Position numbers and translations under genes: made by a program | Part shown: one piece after another, positions 7,988-15,443 of the stretch | How the letters are laid out: each line of letters begins with the position of its first letter | Position numbering within the stretch: position 1 is the stretch's first letter | The notes under the pieces: generated by a model | What the model was told of the DNA's origin: nothing | The model's input: the letters and a program-made list of their open reading frames with translations, nothing else | Databases searched by the model: none | DNA from: Thermoleophilia bacterium | GTDB taxonomy: Bacteria; Actinomycetota; Thermoleophilia; UBA2241 | Direction of reading: 5' to 3' | Length of the DNA stretch: 33,699 bases | Assembly: GCA_017882325.1 (NCBI GenBank) | Contig: JADGPQ010000008.1 | Coordinates: 1-33,699 of the forward strand

Positions 7988-10003
7988 CTAGGCCGTGGCG
8001 CCGTCCGGGCGGGCGACGTCGCCGGTGTCGGCGATCGCCTCCGTGACCCGCGCCTCCTGCTCCTGGGGGCGCGCCTTGGGCCACAGCGACACCGCCGCGC
8101 CCACACACAGCAGGATGGAGCCGATCCAGACCCAGCGGATGAGCGGGAAGATGATCATGCGCAGCGCGATGCTCTTCGACGTGCTGTCGAACGGGTCGTC
8201 GGCGACCACGAAGAGGTCTTCGAACGGCCGTCCGAGGATCACGGCGCGCACCGCCGCCCCGCTCGCCGGATACACGTCGGTGTGCGGCGTCAACGTGCCG
8301 ATCTGCGTGCCACCGCGAGTCACCGCAAACGTCGCGAAGGAGCGCGTCGAGTTCTGCGGACCCGTGTTCCCCGTCATGCCCTTGTAGGCCAGGGTGTAGC
8401 CCGCGATGCTCGCGGTCTCGCCGGCCTTGACCTTGACCAGCGCCGTCGCCTCGTGCTTGTACACGTTGGAGCCGATCAGTCCGGCGACCACGAGGATCAT
8501 CCCGAAGTGCACGAAGTACGCGGCGGTGCGCGTGCGGCTGCCGGTGAAGGCGCGGCCCATGCCGGCCCAGAGGCTCTTGCCGGGGCCGGCCGCGCGCCGC
8601 GCCGAGTGCAGCACGAACTGGATGACGCCGCCCACGGCGAAGCCGCAGACCACGAGGCCAATGAATCCCCAAACGCTGGACTGGAAGCCGAGATACAGCC
8701 AGAGCGGCACCGACAGCACCGCCGTGACCAGCGGCAAGATGATGGTCTTGCGCAGCTCGGAGCCTTCGGTCTTGCGCCAGGCCAACAACGGGCAGATGGC
8801 GATGAGCCCCAGGGTGACGACCCCGAGCGGCTGTGCGATCGCGTTGTAGGTGCTCGGCCCCACGGTCTTGTTCATGGCCAGCGGTACGAACACCGTGCCG
8901 AAGGCTACGGCAACGGCGAACAACGTGAGCAGCAGGTTCGTGAGGTAGTAGAGGAAGTCGCGAGACAGGATCGACTCCACCTGGTCGTGGCTCTCGAAGC
9001 GCCGCCAGCGCCAGGCCATCAGGCCGCTGCTGGCGGCGGCCGTCAGGACGAGGAACCCGGAGAGGATCCAGACCAGCAGCGGGTTCTTCTCGAACGCGTG
9101 GACCGATTGGATCAGGCCGGTCCGCGTGGTCCAGGTGGCGAGGATCGTGAAGAAGAACGTGGCGGCCGCCAAGCCCAGCGCCCAGTGCTTGAACAGGCCC
9201 CGCGACTTGTACAGGGTGAAGGCGTGGAGCAAGGCGGTGGCCGTCAGCCACGGCACGAGCGACGTGTTCTCGACAGGGTCCCAGCCCCAGTAGCCGCCGA
9301 AACTGAGTACTACGTAGGCCCACCAGGCGCCGAGGCCGATACCGAGGGACAGGAAGAGCCAGCCGGCCACGGCCCACTTCTGCGAGAGACTGACCCATTG
9401 CTTGTCCCCCCTGCCGAGGAGCAGGGTGGAGATGGCGAAGGCAAAGGGCACCGACAGACCCACGTACCCGATGAACAGCGCCGGCGGATGCAGCACCATG
9501 GCCGGGTGGAGGAGAAGTGGGTTCAGGCCGAACGGTTGCGTGCCCGGTTCGGCCGCGACGAACGGGTTGGATCCCTTGTTGAGGACCATGAGCGCGGCGA
9601 AGACCCCGCCAACGACGCAAAGCACCATCACGGCGCCGCCGGTGAGGCGCTCGAGCCTGTTCAGGTCGACAAGGGCGATGACCACGGCGACCACGGCGAT
9701 GAGCAGCAGCCAGAGGAGGAACGAGCCCTGCTGCCCCGCCCAGAAGCCCGCGATGCGGTAGAAGGTCGACAGGCTGGCGTCGGAGTTCTCGGCGACGTAG
9801 CCGAAACCGAAATCCTTCTTGAGGAAAGCCTGAAGCAGCACCGCACTGGACACGACGGTGGTCAAGAAGAACGCGTAGACCGCGTAGTAGCCGTTGCGCA
9901 GCAGGTCCTTGCGGTCCCAGCGCATGCCAAGGGCAAGGAAGAGAACGCTCGCCATGGAGAAGACGAGCGCGAGGGCCAGTGCGATGCGACCGAGGGCTAT
10001 CAC
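7988..10003 (-). CDS. ccmF: Cytochrome c heme lyase subunit CcmF
   Basis: Large membrane protein (671 residues, about 14-15 helices) that receives heme from CcmE and attaches it to apocytochrome c. It shows the CcmF signatures FYRIAGFWAGQQGSFLLW near residue 82, NPLLLHPAMVLHPPALFIGY near 160 with its histidines, and the tryptophan-rich loop FGGYWGWDPVENTSLVPWL near 232. Helices resume after a long C-terminal periplasmic domain containing the TDVYPASG segment. No ccmH or ccmG gene accompanies it, so ligation probably relies on CcmF alone, as in System I* organisms. GTG start at 10003, 10 nt after ccmE, with GAGG upstream. Confidence 0.96.
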   Translation of the reverse strand: MIALGRIALALALVFSMASVLFLALGMRWDRKDLLRNGYYAVYAFFLTTVVSSAVLLQAFLKKDFGFGYVAENSDASLSTFYRIAGFWAGQQGSFLLWLLLIAVVAVVIALVDLNRLERLTGGAVMVLCVVGGVFAALMVLNKGSNPFVAAEPGTQPFGLNPLLLHPAMVLHPPALFIGYVGLSVPFAFAISTLLLGRGDKQWVSLSQKWAVAGWLFLSLGIGLGAWWAYVVLSFGGYWGWDPVENTSLVPWLTATALLHAFTLYKSRGLFKHWALGLAAATFFFTILATWTTRTGLIQSVHAFEKNPLLVWILSGFLVLTAAASSGLMAWRWRRFESHDQVESILSRDFLYYLTNLLLTLFAVAVAFGTVFVPLAMNKTVGPSTYNAIAQPLGVVTLGLIAICPLLAWRKTEGSELRKTIILPLVTAVLSVPLWLYLGFQSSVWGFIGLVVCGFAVGGVIQFVLHSARRAAGPGKSLWAGMGRAFTGSRTRTAAYFVHFGMILVVAGLIGSNVYKHEATALVKVKAGETASIAGYTLAYKGMTGNTGPQNSTRSFATFAVTRGGTQIGTLTPHTDVYPASGAAVRAVILGRPFEDLFVVADDPFDSTSKSIALRMIIFPLIRWVWIGSILLCVGAAVSLWPKARPQEQEARVTEAIADTGDVARPDGATA

Positions 10004-10013
10004 AGGCGCAGCC

Positions 10014-10439
10014 TCACTGCGCCGAGGGCGGCGTGGGCGCAGGAGAGGCCTGCCCCTTGTACTTGCTGGGGCACTTGGTCTGGAGCTGGTCGGCGTTGAT
10101 CACCCCGGCGGTGGACGCGTACTTGCCGATGACCACAACGTCGACACCGCTGTTGAACGTGTTCGGCATCTGGCCGCTGTAGGTGACCTTGACGGTCTGC
10201 GACTTGCCGGTGAGGTCCTGGATGGTGAAGTGCACGCCGCTGGAGTCACGGTTGATGGTGCCGTCCAGCACCTTGCCGCCGACCTTGACGTTCTTACCGT
10301 CGTACTGGCCGGTGGTCAGGTCGGAGACCTGACGGTAGTAGGCGCCCTGCTTCTGGATGAGGAACACGACGCCGATCACGAACACCACGACGATCACGCC
10401 GGTGGCGATGAGCAGACGCGTACGGGACTTCTTGTTCAC
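10014..10439 (-). CDS. ccmE: Cytochrome c maturation heme chaperone CcmE, cysteine (CxxxY) type
   Basis: Membrane-anchored heme chaperone of cytochrome c maturation, 141 residues: an N-terminal transmembrane helix (about 8-28), then an OB-fold periplasmic domain (VKVGGKVLDGTI, VHFTIQDLTG, VKVTYSGQMPNTF, VVVIGKY). The covalent heme-binding site, HxxxY in the classical protein, here reads KCPSKY, with Cys123 and Tyr127. This is the CxxxY variant known from Desulfovibrio and archaea (System I*). A Pro/Ala-rich tail follows. GTG start at 10439 with a GGGGG-type ribosome site. It is the first gene of the long ccm-hem operon. Confidence 0.94.
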   Translation of the reverse strand: MNKKSRTRLLIATGVIVVVFVIGVVFLIQKQGAYYRQVSDLTTGQYDGKNVKVGGKVLDGTINRDSSGVHFTIQDLTGKSQTVKVTYSGQMPNTFNSGVDVVVIGKYASTAGVINADQLQTKCPSKYKGQASPAPTPPSAQ

Positions 10440-10476
10440 GCGGATACCCCCGGTTGTATTGCGAGTGGCGACTCAC

Positions 10477-10482
10477 AGTGTA
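10477..10482 (-). promoter_or_regulatory. Putative -10 box of the ccm-hem operon
   Basis: TACACT on the minus strand, 37 nt ahead of the ccmE GTG. The same hexamer precedes moaA, pabC and the 61-residue gene in this window. No convincing -35 is visible (TGGCGC at 17 nt is poor). The 133-bp gap 10440-10572 separates ccmE from the divergent SatD-like gene and should hold both promoters. Confidence 0.4.
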
Positions 10483-10572
10483 GCCGACCAAGGGGCTTTG
10501 CGCCATTTCCACTGTCCGCAGGATGATTAAGTCGTGTGAAGGAGGGCGGCGCCGGGCGGCGTAGCTAGCAGC

Positions 10573-11220
10573 ATGCCCATCGACAAACGTCGCGAGAGCA
10601 AGCTCATCGCCGTGATCTACGCCGATGTCTCCGGCGCCGGCGATGCGCATGTGGACCGCCGCCTGCGGCCCGCCCTCGAGCGTCTCAATCAGCTCTTCGC
10701 GCCGGCCGTCGCCGAACCGTTCGCCGTCACCGGCGCCTGTCGCGGCGAGGGCGCCCTGGCAGACCCGGCGCAGGCTCCGCTCTGCATCAGCGTGCTCCGC
10801 GAGAGCCTGGCTCCGCTGCAACTCAGCGTGGGCGTGGGCATCGGCACTGTGGAACAGGTACGCGACTCGGCGGCCGACGGGCGCGACGTCTACTCCGTCG
10901 CCCGTCGCGCCCTTCAGATTGCCATGCGTGACGACAGCCTGTGCCGCTACCTCGGCACCGGCGACGCCGGCGACGTGCTGCTGGGCGCCCTTTCCCGCCT
11001 CGTCGACCCTCTCATCCGGGCGCGCACCCTGAAGCAGTGGGAGGCGATCGCGGCCTACCGTGAGCTCGGCCACCAACGCGACGTGGCCGAGCGACTCGGA
11101 GTGACGCGCCAGAGCGTGGGCGACCGCCTGACGGCCGGTCACCGCCGTGCGGTGGAAGAGGCGGACGCGGCCGTCGCCACATACCTGAGCTACTTCCGCC
11201 GGCAGCGCTTCACGCCCTGA
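10573..11220 (+). CDS. SatD-like protein with C-terminal helix-turn-helix
   Basis: 215-residue protein resembling the SatD family. The N-terminal part has IAVIYADVSGAGD and a DRRLRPALERLNQLF helix, then FAVTGACRGEGAL and SVGVGIGTVEQ. These correspond to the family's GDI-R, ITxGDEFQG and FGIGIG positions, although the acidic GDEF-type motif is replaced by GACRGEG. Residues about 155-190 (AIAAYRELGHQRDVAERLG, then VTRQSVGDRL) form a helix-turn-helix. The function of SatD proteins is not firmly established; a regulatory role is inferred from the helix-turn-helix and from its divergent position next to the ccm-hem operon. ATG at 10573 lacks a close Shine-Dalgarno; a GGAGGG lies too far upstream (10541). 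Confidence 0.65.
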   Translation: MPIDKRRESKLIAVIYADVSGAGDAHVDRRLRPALERLNQLFAPAVAEPFAVTGACRGEGALADPAQAPLCISVLRESLAPLQLSVGVGIGTVEQVRDSAADGRDVYSVARRALQIAMRDDSLCRYLGTGDAGDVLLGALSRLVDPLIRARTLKQWEAIAAYRELGHQRDVAERLGVTRQSVGDRLTAGHRRAVEEADAAVATYLSYFRRQRFTP

Positions 11221-11240
11221 CGGGCGTGGCCGGCTGCCGG

Positions 11241-11260
11241 CCCCGGCGACTTCGCCGGCG
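11241..11260. terminator. Possible bidirectional terminator
   Basis: The 40-bp gap between the converging SatD-like and MOSC-MogA genes holds an inverted repeat CCGGCG-ACTT-CGCCGG (11243-11258). It is positioned for both strands but has no T tract, so only its placement and symmetry support the call. Confidence 0.4.
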
Positions 11261-12229
11261 TCAGCCCTCGGGCACGACCGGCGTTTCGGGCACGGCGCAG
11301 TCGCCACCCAGGTCGAGCAGCTTCTCCACCGCGTGCGGGAGCGCCGGCGCGATCATCGCGAGCTGCTCACGGCAGGCGCGCGGGCTGCCGGGCATGTTGA
11401 TGATCAGCGACCTGCCGCGGATACCGCTGACGGCGCGCGAGAGCATCGCGTGCGGCGTCGTGGCGGCCGACCCGGCGCGCATCGCTTCGGCGAAGCCCGG
11501 CGCCTGACGCTCGAGCACTTCGAGCGTGGCCTCCGGCGTCACGTCGCGCGTGGTCATTCCGGTCCCGCCCGTGGAAAGGATGAGGTTGACCTTCGTCTCG
11601 TCGGCCCAGCGTCGCATCTCGGCCGCGATCCGCTCCCGTTCGTCGGGCACGGTGGCGCGCTCCACGGACGCGACGCCCAAGGCGCGCAGCGCCTCTTCGA
11701 GGGCGTCGCCGCTCGTGTCGTCGCGCTCTCCGCGCGACCCCTTGTCACTCACGGTGAGCACGCCGGCCACGATGAGGCTTTGCTTGAGCAGCACGATGCC
11801 GTGCCCGGGCACGATCTCCCCGCCCTCGATGACGCGCGCGAAGATGCCCTCGCGCGGCATCACGCAGTCGCCCGCCTGATGGAAGATGGCGCAGCGGTCG
11901 TGGCACACCTTGCCGATCTGCGTGACCTCGAGGAGGCACTCGCCAGCGTACATGCGCGCGCCGACGGGAAGCTCGTAGACCACGAGGCCCTCGGTGGTGA
12001 TGTTCTCGCCGAAGGCGCCCGGTTCTACTGTGGGGCACGCGGCCTTCATCTTGGCGATGCTCTCGTTGCCCAGCAGGCTCACCTGGCGGTGCCACGGGCC
12101 AGCGTGCGCGTCGCCCTCGACGCCGTGCTCGACCACCAGGGTGATCGACTCCACAGGCTCCTTGCGCACGCCCTTCTCGGCGGCGACGTTGACCGACACG
12201 ATGCGGCCGTCGACGGTGTGCTGACTCAC
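11261..12229 (-). CDS. MOSC domain - MogA/MoaB fusion protein (molybdenum cofactor)
   Basis: 322-residue two-domain protein. Residues 1-150 are a MOSC domain: [24 protein letters not shown] and a Cys-containing [18 protein letters not shown] segment, the position used for sulfur or cofactor handling in this family. Residues about 160-322 are a MogA/MoaB molybdopterin adenylyltransferase domain: [38 protein letters not shown] and [16 protein letters not shown]. MogA-type domains adenylylate molybdopterin before metal insertion; the joined MOSC domain suggests coupling to cofactor delivery or sulfuration, which is inference. The GTG start at 12229 overlaps the moaC stop (GTGA). Confidence 0.9.
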   Translation of the reverse strand: MSQHTVDGRIVSVNVAAEKGVRKEPVESITLVVEHGVEGDAHAGPWHRQVSLLGNESIAKMKAACPTVEPGAFGENITTEGLVVYELPVGARMYAGECLLEVTQIGKVCHDRCAIFHQAGDCVMPREGIFARVIEGGEIVPGHGIVLLKQSLIVAGVLTVSDKGSRGERDDTSGDALEEALRALGVASVERATVPDERERIAAEMRRWADETKVNLILSTGGTGMTTRDVTPEATLEVLERQAPGFAEAMRAGSAATTPHAMLSRAVSGIRGRSLIINMPGSPRACREQLAMIAPALPHAVEKLLDLGGDCAVPETPVVPEG

Positions 12230-12732
12230 TGCTCGCCTCCGCTCGGTCCCACGTCGTCCCGACGCCGCCACGGGCCGCTCCGCCCGCCGCTCTTCTCGAG
12301 CAGGCGCAGGGCCGTGATCTCCATGCCGCGATCGACAGCCTTGCACATGTCGTAGATGGTGAGCGCCGCTACCGACGCGGCCACCAGGGCCTCCATCTCG
12401 ACGCCCGTGCGGCCGCGCAGTCGTGCCTCGGCGACGACGCGCAGGCCGGGCAGCGCGCCGTCCGGCTCGATCTCCACGGCCACCGAGGTGAGGTTGAGCT
12501 GATGACAAAGGGGGATGAGCTCGTGTGTGCGCTTGGCCGCCATGATGCCGGCCAGACGGGCGACGGCGATGACGTCGCCCTTGGGCGCCGCCTCGTCCCG
12601 GATCATGGCGAGCGTGGCCGGCGCCATGACGACCCGCGCCTCGGCGCGCGCCACGCGCTCCGTCTCGTCCTTGCCGCCCACGTCCACCATGCGCGCGCGA
12701 CCGCGCGCGTCCAGGTGGCTGAGCTCGCTCAT
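12226..12732 (-). CDS. moaC: Cyclic pyranopterin monophosphate synthase
   Basis: Converts the MoaA product 3',8-cyclo-GTP into cyclic pyranopterin monophosphate, step two of molybdopterin synthesis. The 168-residue protein carries [48 protein letters not shown] with the active-site His/Cys region, [20 protein letters not shown] and [10 protein letters not shown] with the conserved catalytic Lys. Length and motifs are complete; the tail after residue 150 is Arg/Gly-rich and variable. ATG at 12732 follows moaA after 4 nt. Confidence 0.96.
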   Translation of the reverse strand: MSELSHLDARGRARMVDVGGKDETERVARAEARVVMAPATLAMIRDEAAPKGDVIAVARLAGIMAAKRTHELIPLCHQLNLTSVAVEIEPDGALPGLRVVAEARLRGRTGVEMEALVAASVAALTIYDMCKAVDRGMEITALRLLEKSGGRSGPWRRRDDVGPSGGEQ

Positions 12733-12736
12733 CGCG

Positions 12737-13702
12737 TCACCCGCCGATCTCGGACATCGCGCGCTGGTTGGCGCGCTGTTCGCGGCAGCGGTCGAAGCTC
12801 TTGCCCGACACCGCTGCGCGGATCGCGTCGCGCAGCTCGTCAGGTCGGGCGATGAGCGGCCGGATGGCGACCTCATCGCCCGAGAAGAGGCAGGTGCGCA
12901 GACGGCCGTCCGCGGTAAGACGAAGGCGGTTGCAGCTCTCGCAGAAGTGCTCGGAGACGCCGGCGATGAAACCGATGGTGCCCAGCGCCCCCGGCGCGTG
13001 CCAGTACTGCGCCGGACCGTGGCCATACGGGCCCTCGTGCGGCACCAGCTCGTGACGGTCTTTGAGAAGCTGAAGGATCTCGGCGGCCGGCACGAGGCGG
13101 CCCTGCTCGCCCAGCCGCCGGTCGAGCGGCATGAACTCGATGAAGCGCACGTGCACCTCGCGCTCGCGCGTGAGGGCGACGAAGGCGTCGAGCTCGTCCT
13201 CCACGCCTTCGAGCAGAAGCGCGTTGACCTTGACCGGCGAGAACCCCGCGTCGAAGGCCGCGTCGAGGCCGGCAAGCGCGTCGGCGAGCCGGCCCCCGCG
13301 GCTGAGCCGCGCGAAACGCTCCGGGTCAAGGCTGTCGAGGCTGATGTTGACCCGCCGTAGCCCGGCGCGGCGCAGATCGGCCGCGTACCTGGGCAGCAGC
13401 ACGCCGTTGGTGGTGAGCGAGATGTCGTGGATGCCGCTCGTGCGGCCGAGCATGCCGACGAAGTCGACGCAGCCGTGCCTCACGAGCGGCTCCCCGCCGG
13501 TGATGCGCACCTTGCTGATGCCGCATCCGGCCGCCACGCGCGCGAACGCCGCCAGCTCCTCGTAGCTGAGGATGTCGTCGTGAGAGCGTGCCGGCACGCC
13601 TTCGGCGGGCATGCAGTACGTGCATCGCAAGTTACAGCGGTCGGTGACCGAAAGGCGAAGGTAGTCGACCCTGCCCTGCGTCATGTCGGGGATGGCGTTC
13701 AC
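12737..13702 (-). CDS. moaA: GTP 3',8-cyclase (radical SAM)
   Basis: Radical SAM enzyme that starts molybdopterin/tungstopterin synthesis from GTP. It shows the N-terminal cluster CNLRCTYC (Cys23, 27, 30), [18 protein letters not shown], the C-terminal [4Fe-4S] site [21 protein letters not shown] region (about residue 250-270) and the C-terminal Gly-Gly required for activity (ends SEIGG). I prefer the GTG at 13702 over the in-frame ATG at 13726: a GGAG lies 5 nt upstream of the GTG, and the promoter -10 box (TACACT, 13717-13712) lies between the two, so the ATG would not be transcribed from it. First of the moaA-moaC-MOSC/MogA run. Confidence 0.95.
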   Translation of the reverse strand: MNAIPDMTQGRVDYLRLSVTDRCNLRCTYCMPAEGVPARSHDDILSYEELAAFARVAAGCGISKVRITGGEPLVRHGCVDFVGMLGRTSGIHDISLTTNGVLLPRYAADLRRAGLRRVNISLDSLDPERFARLSRGGRLADALAGLDAAFDAGFSPVKVNALLLEGVEDELDAFVALTREREVHVRFIEFMPLDRRLGEQGRLVPAAEILQLLKDRHELVPHEGPYGHGPAQYWHAPGALGTIGFIAGVSEHFCESCNRLRLTADGRLRTCLFSGDEVAIRPLIARPDELRDAIRAAVSGKSFDRCREQRANQRAMSEIGG

Positions 13703-13711
13703 GAGGGCTCC

Positions 13712-13740
13712 AGTGTAGCGGGCCATCCCCGCGGCGTCAC
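13712..13740 (-). promoter_or_regulatory. Promoter of moaA (near-leaderless)
   Basis: Minus strand: -35-like GTGACG (13740-13735), 17-nt spacer, -10 TACACT (13717-13712), then only 9 nt to the moaA GTG. Transcription should begin within a few bases of the start codon. The -35 overlaps the stop codon of mop. Confidence 0.55.
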
Positions 13741-13940
13741 TTCTGCAGCAGGACCTCGGTGGCCTTGATCACGACGGTGACGTCGTCGCCCGCCTTGATG
13801 TCGAGCGCCTCCGCCGAATGCCGCGTGATGACCGACACCACTTCGTGCCCGCTAACGTCGACGACGATCTCGGCCATCACCGCGCCGAGCACCACGCTCT
13901 TCACCACGCCGGGGAGCTGGTTGCGCGCACTCAACGTCAT
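13737..13940 (-). CDS. Molbindin-like TOBE domain protein (Mop)
   Basis: 67-residue single TOBE/Mop domain: SARNQLPGVVKSVVLGAVMA, EIVVDVSGHEVVSVITRHSA, then AGDDVTVVIKATEVLL. Such molbindins form hexamers that bind molybdate or tungstate in the cytoplasm and buffer or store the oxyanion. The full Mop consensus is present and nothing else is fused to it. ATG at 13940 has GGAGG 5 nt upstream. It lies upstream of moaA and is divergent from the tungstate importer, fitting oxyanion homeostasis. Confidence 0.92.
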   Translation of the reverse strand: MTLSARNQLPGVVKSVVLGAVMAEIVVDVSGHEVVSVITRHSAEALDIKAGDDVTVVIKATEVLLQK

Positions 13941-14056
13941 GGCTGCCTCCTTCGCTTCGTCGCCGCCCGTGGCGGCCCGTCGCGCACCTCATTCCCGTCA
14001 CGGCGTTCGGCAAACGGACGGTCATGTCGGCGGGGTCGCCGTGTGAGGCGCGCGAG

Positions 14057-14086
14057 TTGACCGGTGCGCGCCGTTTCCGATATCCT
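14057..14086 (+). promoter_or_regulatory. Promoter of the tup operon
   Basis: -35 TTGACC (14057-14062) and -10 GATATC or TATCCT (14079-14084 or 14081-14086), spacing 16 or 18 nt. The predicted transcription start falls just before the first stem of the leader RNA at 14096. The 412-bp gap between mop and tupA holds this promoter, the leader RNA and its downstream hairpins, and no gene. Confidence 0.65.
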
Positions 14087-14095
14087 CGGCGGCGT

Positions 14096-14197
14096 CTCTT
14101 CGAGCGCTTGAGTCCTAAGGGCACGTACAGGCCTATGGAGCTTGCGCCGGCAGGGTACAGCGGGAAACCGCCGTGTCTCCCAGGGTGGAAAGAAGAG
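14096..14197 (+). ncRNA. Structured leader RNA, probable Moco/Tuco-type riboswitch (copy A)
   Basis: Folds into a closed multi-stem element. P1 is CTCTT (14096-14100) with AAGAG (14193-14197). P2 is an imperfect helix enclosing the conserved TCC...CTATGGA. A GAAA-capped hairpin AGCGG-GAAA-CCGC is followed by TCTCCCAG and GTGGAAAG. Copy B (18946-19042, minus) shares CTATGGA, GCCGGCAGGG, GCGGGAAACCGCCG, CTCCCAG and GGAAAG in the same order, while P1 covaries (TCTCC with GGAGA). The layout and its place before a tungstate importer best fit the molybdenum/tungsten cofactor riboswitch class, recalled from memory and not searched. It lacks the core motifs of c-di-GMP, cobalamin and TPP switches. 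A regulated leader is near certain; the ligand is inference. Confidence 0.65.
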
Positions 14198-14203
14198 CTT
14201 ACG

Positions 14204-14235
14204 AGCGAGCTCCGTCCGCCTGCGATGAGCTCGCT
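14204..14235 (+). promoter_or_regulatory. Expression-platform hairpin of the tup leader
   Basis: Perfect 9-bp stem AGCGAGCTC (14204-14212) with GAGCTCGCT (14227-14235), 14-nt loop, beginning 6 nt after the leader RNA closes. The CTTCT at 14234-14238 can alternatively pair with AGAAG in the P1 3' strand (14191-14195), giving a plausible switch between P1 and this hairpin. A second, smaller GGGC/GCCC hairpin follows near 14250-14263. No T tract, so the mode of control is open. Confidence 0.45.
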
Positions 14236-14353
14236 TCTGCGCGCTCTGAGCGGGCATTCCGCCCACGGACGCGCGTCACCGACCGCCCTGCCACCACCCG
14301 TCAGCGACGACGGCGCACGAAGGGCTGTCCATAGGGCAAACGTGGAGGGAAGC

Positions 14354-15301
14354 ATGTTCTACAATCGACCAAAGACCATCGCGCGCCGCGGCCTGCTCGT
14401 GCTCGCGATCGTGGCCCTCGCCGCGGCGGCGATCGTCGGCACCAGCCTCGCGGGCGGCAGCGGCCGTGCCGCTGGCAAAGCGGCACCCGACAACGCCACG
14501 CTCGCCCTGTACAGCACGACCAGCGTGCGCGACTCCGGCCTCATGCAGAACGTCGTGCTCCCGGCGTACAACGCGGCCCACCCCGGCATCACCGTGAAGC
14601 CCATCTACGTGGGCTCGGGCCAGGCCATCCAGGCGGCTCGCGACGGGCTGGCCGACGTGATCATCGTGCACTCCCCAGCCGACGAGAAACAGCTGCTGAC
14701 CGACGGCGTGGCCACATTGCGCCTGCCGTTCGCCTACAACTACTTCACCATCGTCGGGCCAAGGAGCGACCCCGCCAACGTCGCTACCGCCACGACCGCG
14801 ACCGTCGCCTTCAAGCGGATCGCCGCTTACGGCAGGACGCTCGCCGCCGGCAAGGTCGCCTTCGTTTCCCGCGGCGACGCCTCCGGCACCAACAAGAAGG
14901 AGCTGCAGCTCTGGTTCGCCGCCAAGGTGACGAAGGACGCAACGGTCGCCCCCACCGGCGCCTGGTACATCACCGCCGCCGGCGGCATGCTCCAGTGCCT
15001 CCAGGTCGCCGCCGAGAAGAGGGCCTACACGCTCACCGACACGGCAACCTGGCTCACGAATCGCGACAACCTGCGGCCCCTCTACCGCAAGCTCACCAAG
15101 AAGGCCGACCTCAAGAACCAGTACTCCGTGCTGCTCCTGAACCAGGCCGTGCACGATCAGGTCGCCTCGACGGGCGCCGAGTGGATGGCGGCCTGGCTCG
15201 TGAGCTACCGCGGCCAGAAGAAGATCGGCGCCTACGGCAAGGCGACGTTCGGCGAGCCGCTGTTCTTCCCCAACGCGTTCACCGTCGCAAACAAGTTCTG
15301 A
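14354..15301 (+). CDS. tupA: Tungstate-type ABC transporter substrate-binding protein
   Basis: 315-residue extracytoplasmic binding protein. A signal peptide covers about residues 1-35 (RRGLLVLAIVALAAAAIVG), with twin arginines. The mature part carries the TupA family pattern: YSTTSVRDSGLMQNVVLP, VGSGQAIQAARDGLADVIIV, HSPADEKQLLTDG, NYFTIVGPRSDPA, FVSRGDASGTNKKELQLW, ITAAGGMLQCLQVAAEKRAY and TLTDTATWL. The TTS, SRGDxSGT and HSPA elements form the oxyanion site in TupA/WtpA-like proteins. Tungstate is favoured over molybdate from the TupA-type sequence, but selectivity cannot be proved here. ATG at 14354 with GGAGG 5 nt upstream. The protein is cysteine-poor and has no lipobox, so it is probably a secreted or N-terminally tethered form. 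Confidence 0.92.
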   Translation: MFYNRPKTIARRGLLVLAIVALAAAAIVGTSLAGGSGRAAGKAAPDNATLALYSTTSVRDSGLMQNVVLPAYNAAHPGITVKPIYVGSGQAIQAARDGLADVIIVHSPADEKQLLTDGVATLRLPFAYNYFTIVGPRSDPANVATATTATVAFKRIAAYGRTLAAGKVAFVSRGDASGTNKKELQLWFAAKVTKDATVAPTGAWYITAAGGMLQCLQVAAEKRAYTLTDTATWLTNRDNLRPLYRKLTKKADLKNQYSVLLLNQAVHDQVASTGAEWMAAWLVSYRGQKKIGAYGKATFGEPLFFPNAFTVANKF

Positions 15302-15362
15302 GCCGCGGCTCCGGCGGCGGCGTGTGAAAGCCGTTTGGTAAGCTGACGCCGGCGTGACGATG

Positions 15363-15400
15363 CGGGGCGGCGAGCGCTCTGTCGAGCGCTCGCCGCCCCG
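15363..15400 (+). terminator. Perfect 17-bp hairpin between tupA and tupB (attenuator or 3' stabiliser)
   Basis: Arms CGGGGCGGCGAGCGCTC (15363-15379) and its exact complement (15384-15400), loop TGTC. No T tract follows. Its place after the binding-protein gene suggests partial termination or protection of the tupA message, giving more TupA than TupB/TupC. A TAAGCT box near 15338 could add an internal promoter. Confidence 0.6.
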
Positions 15401-15443
15401 CCGTCGTACCTGGCGGGCGTTCTCGGCCTCAGGAGGATCCGCG

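Noticed and set aside
7682-10099. Long open frame on the plus strand opposite ccmF
   Set aside because: It is rich in Arg, Gly, His and Asp without any family motif, as expected for the antisense of GC-rich coding sequence; ccmF on the minus strand is unambiguous.
14096-14197. Leader RNA as a c-di-GMP, cobalamin or TPP riboswitch
   Set aside because: The GGCAAACC/CAAAGCC core of c-di-GMP-I, the GCCACTG box of cobalamin and the CTGAGA/GATAATGCCAGCG parts of TPP switches are absent; the conserved strings are different.
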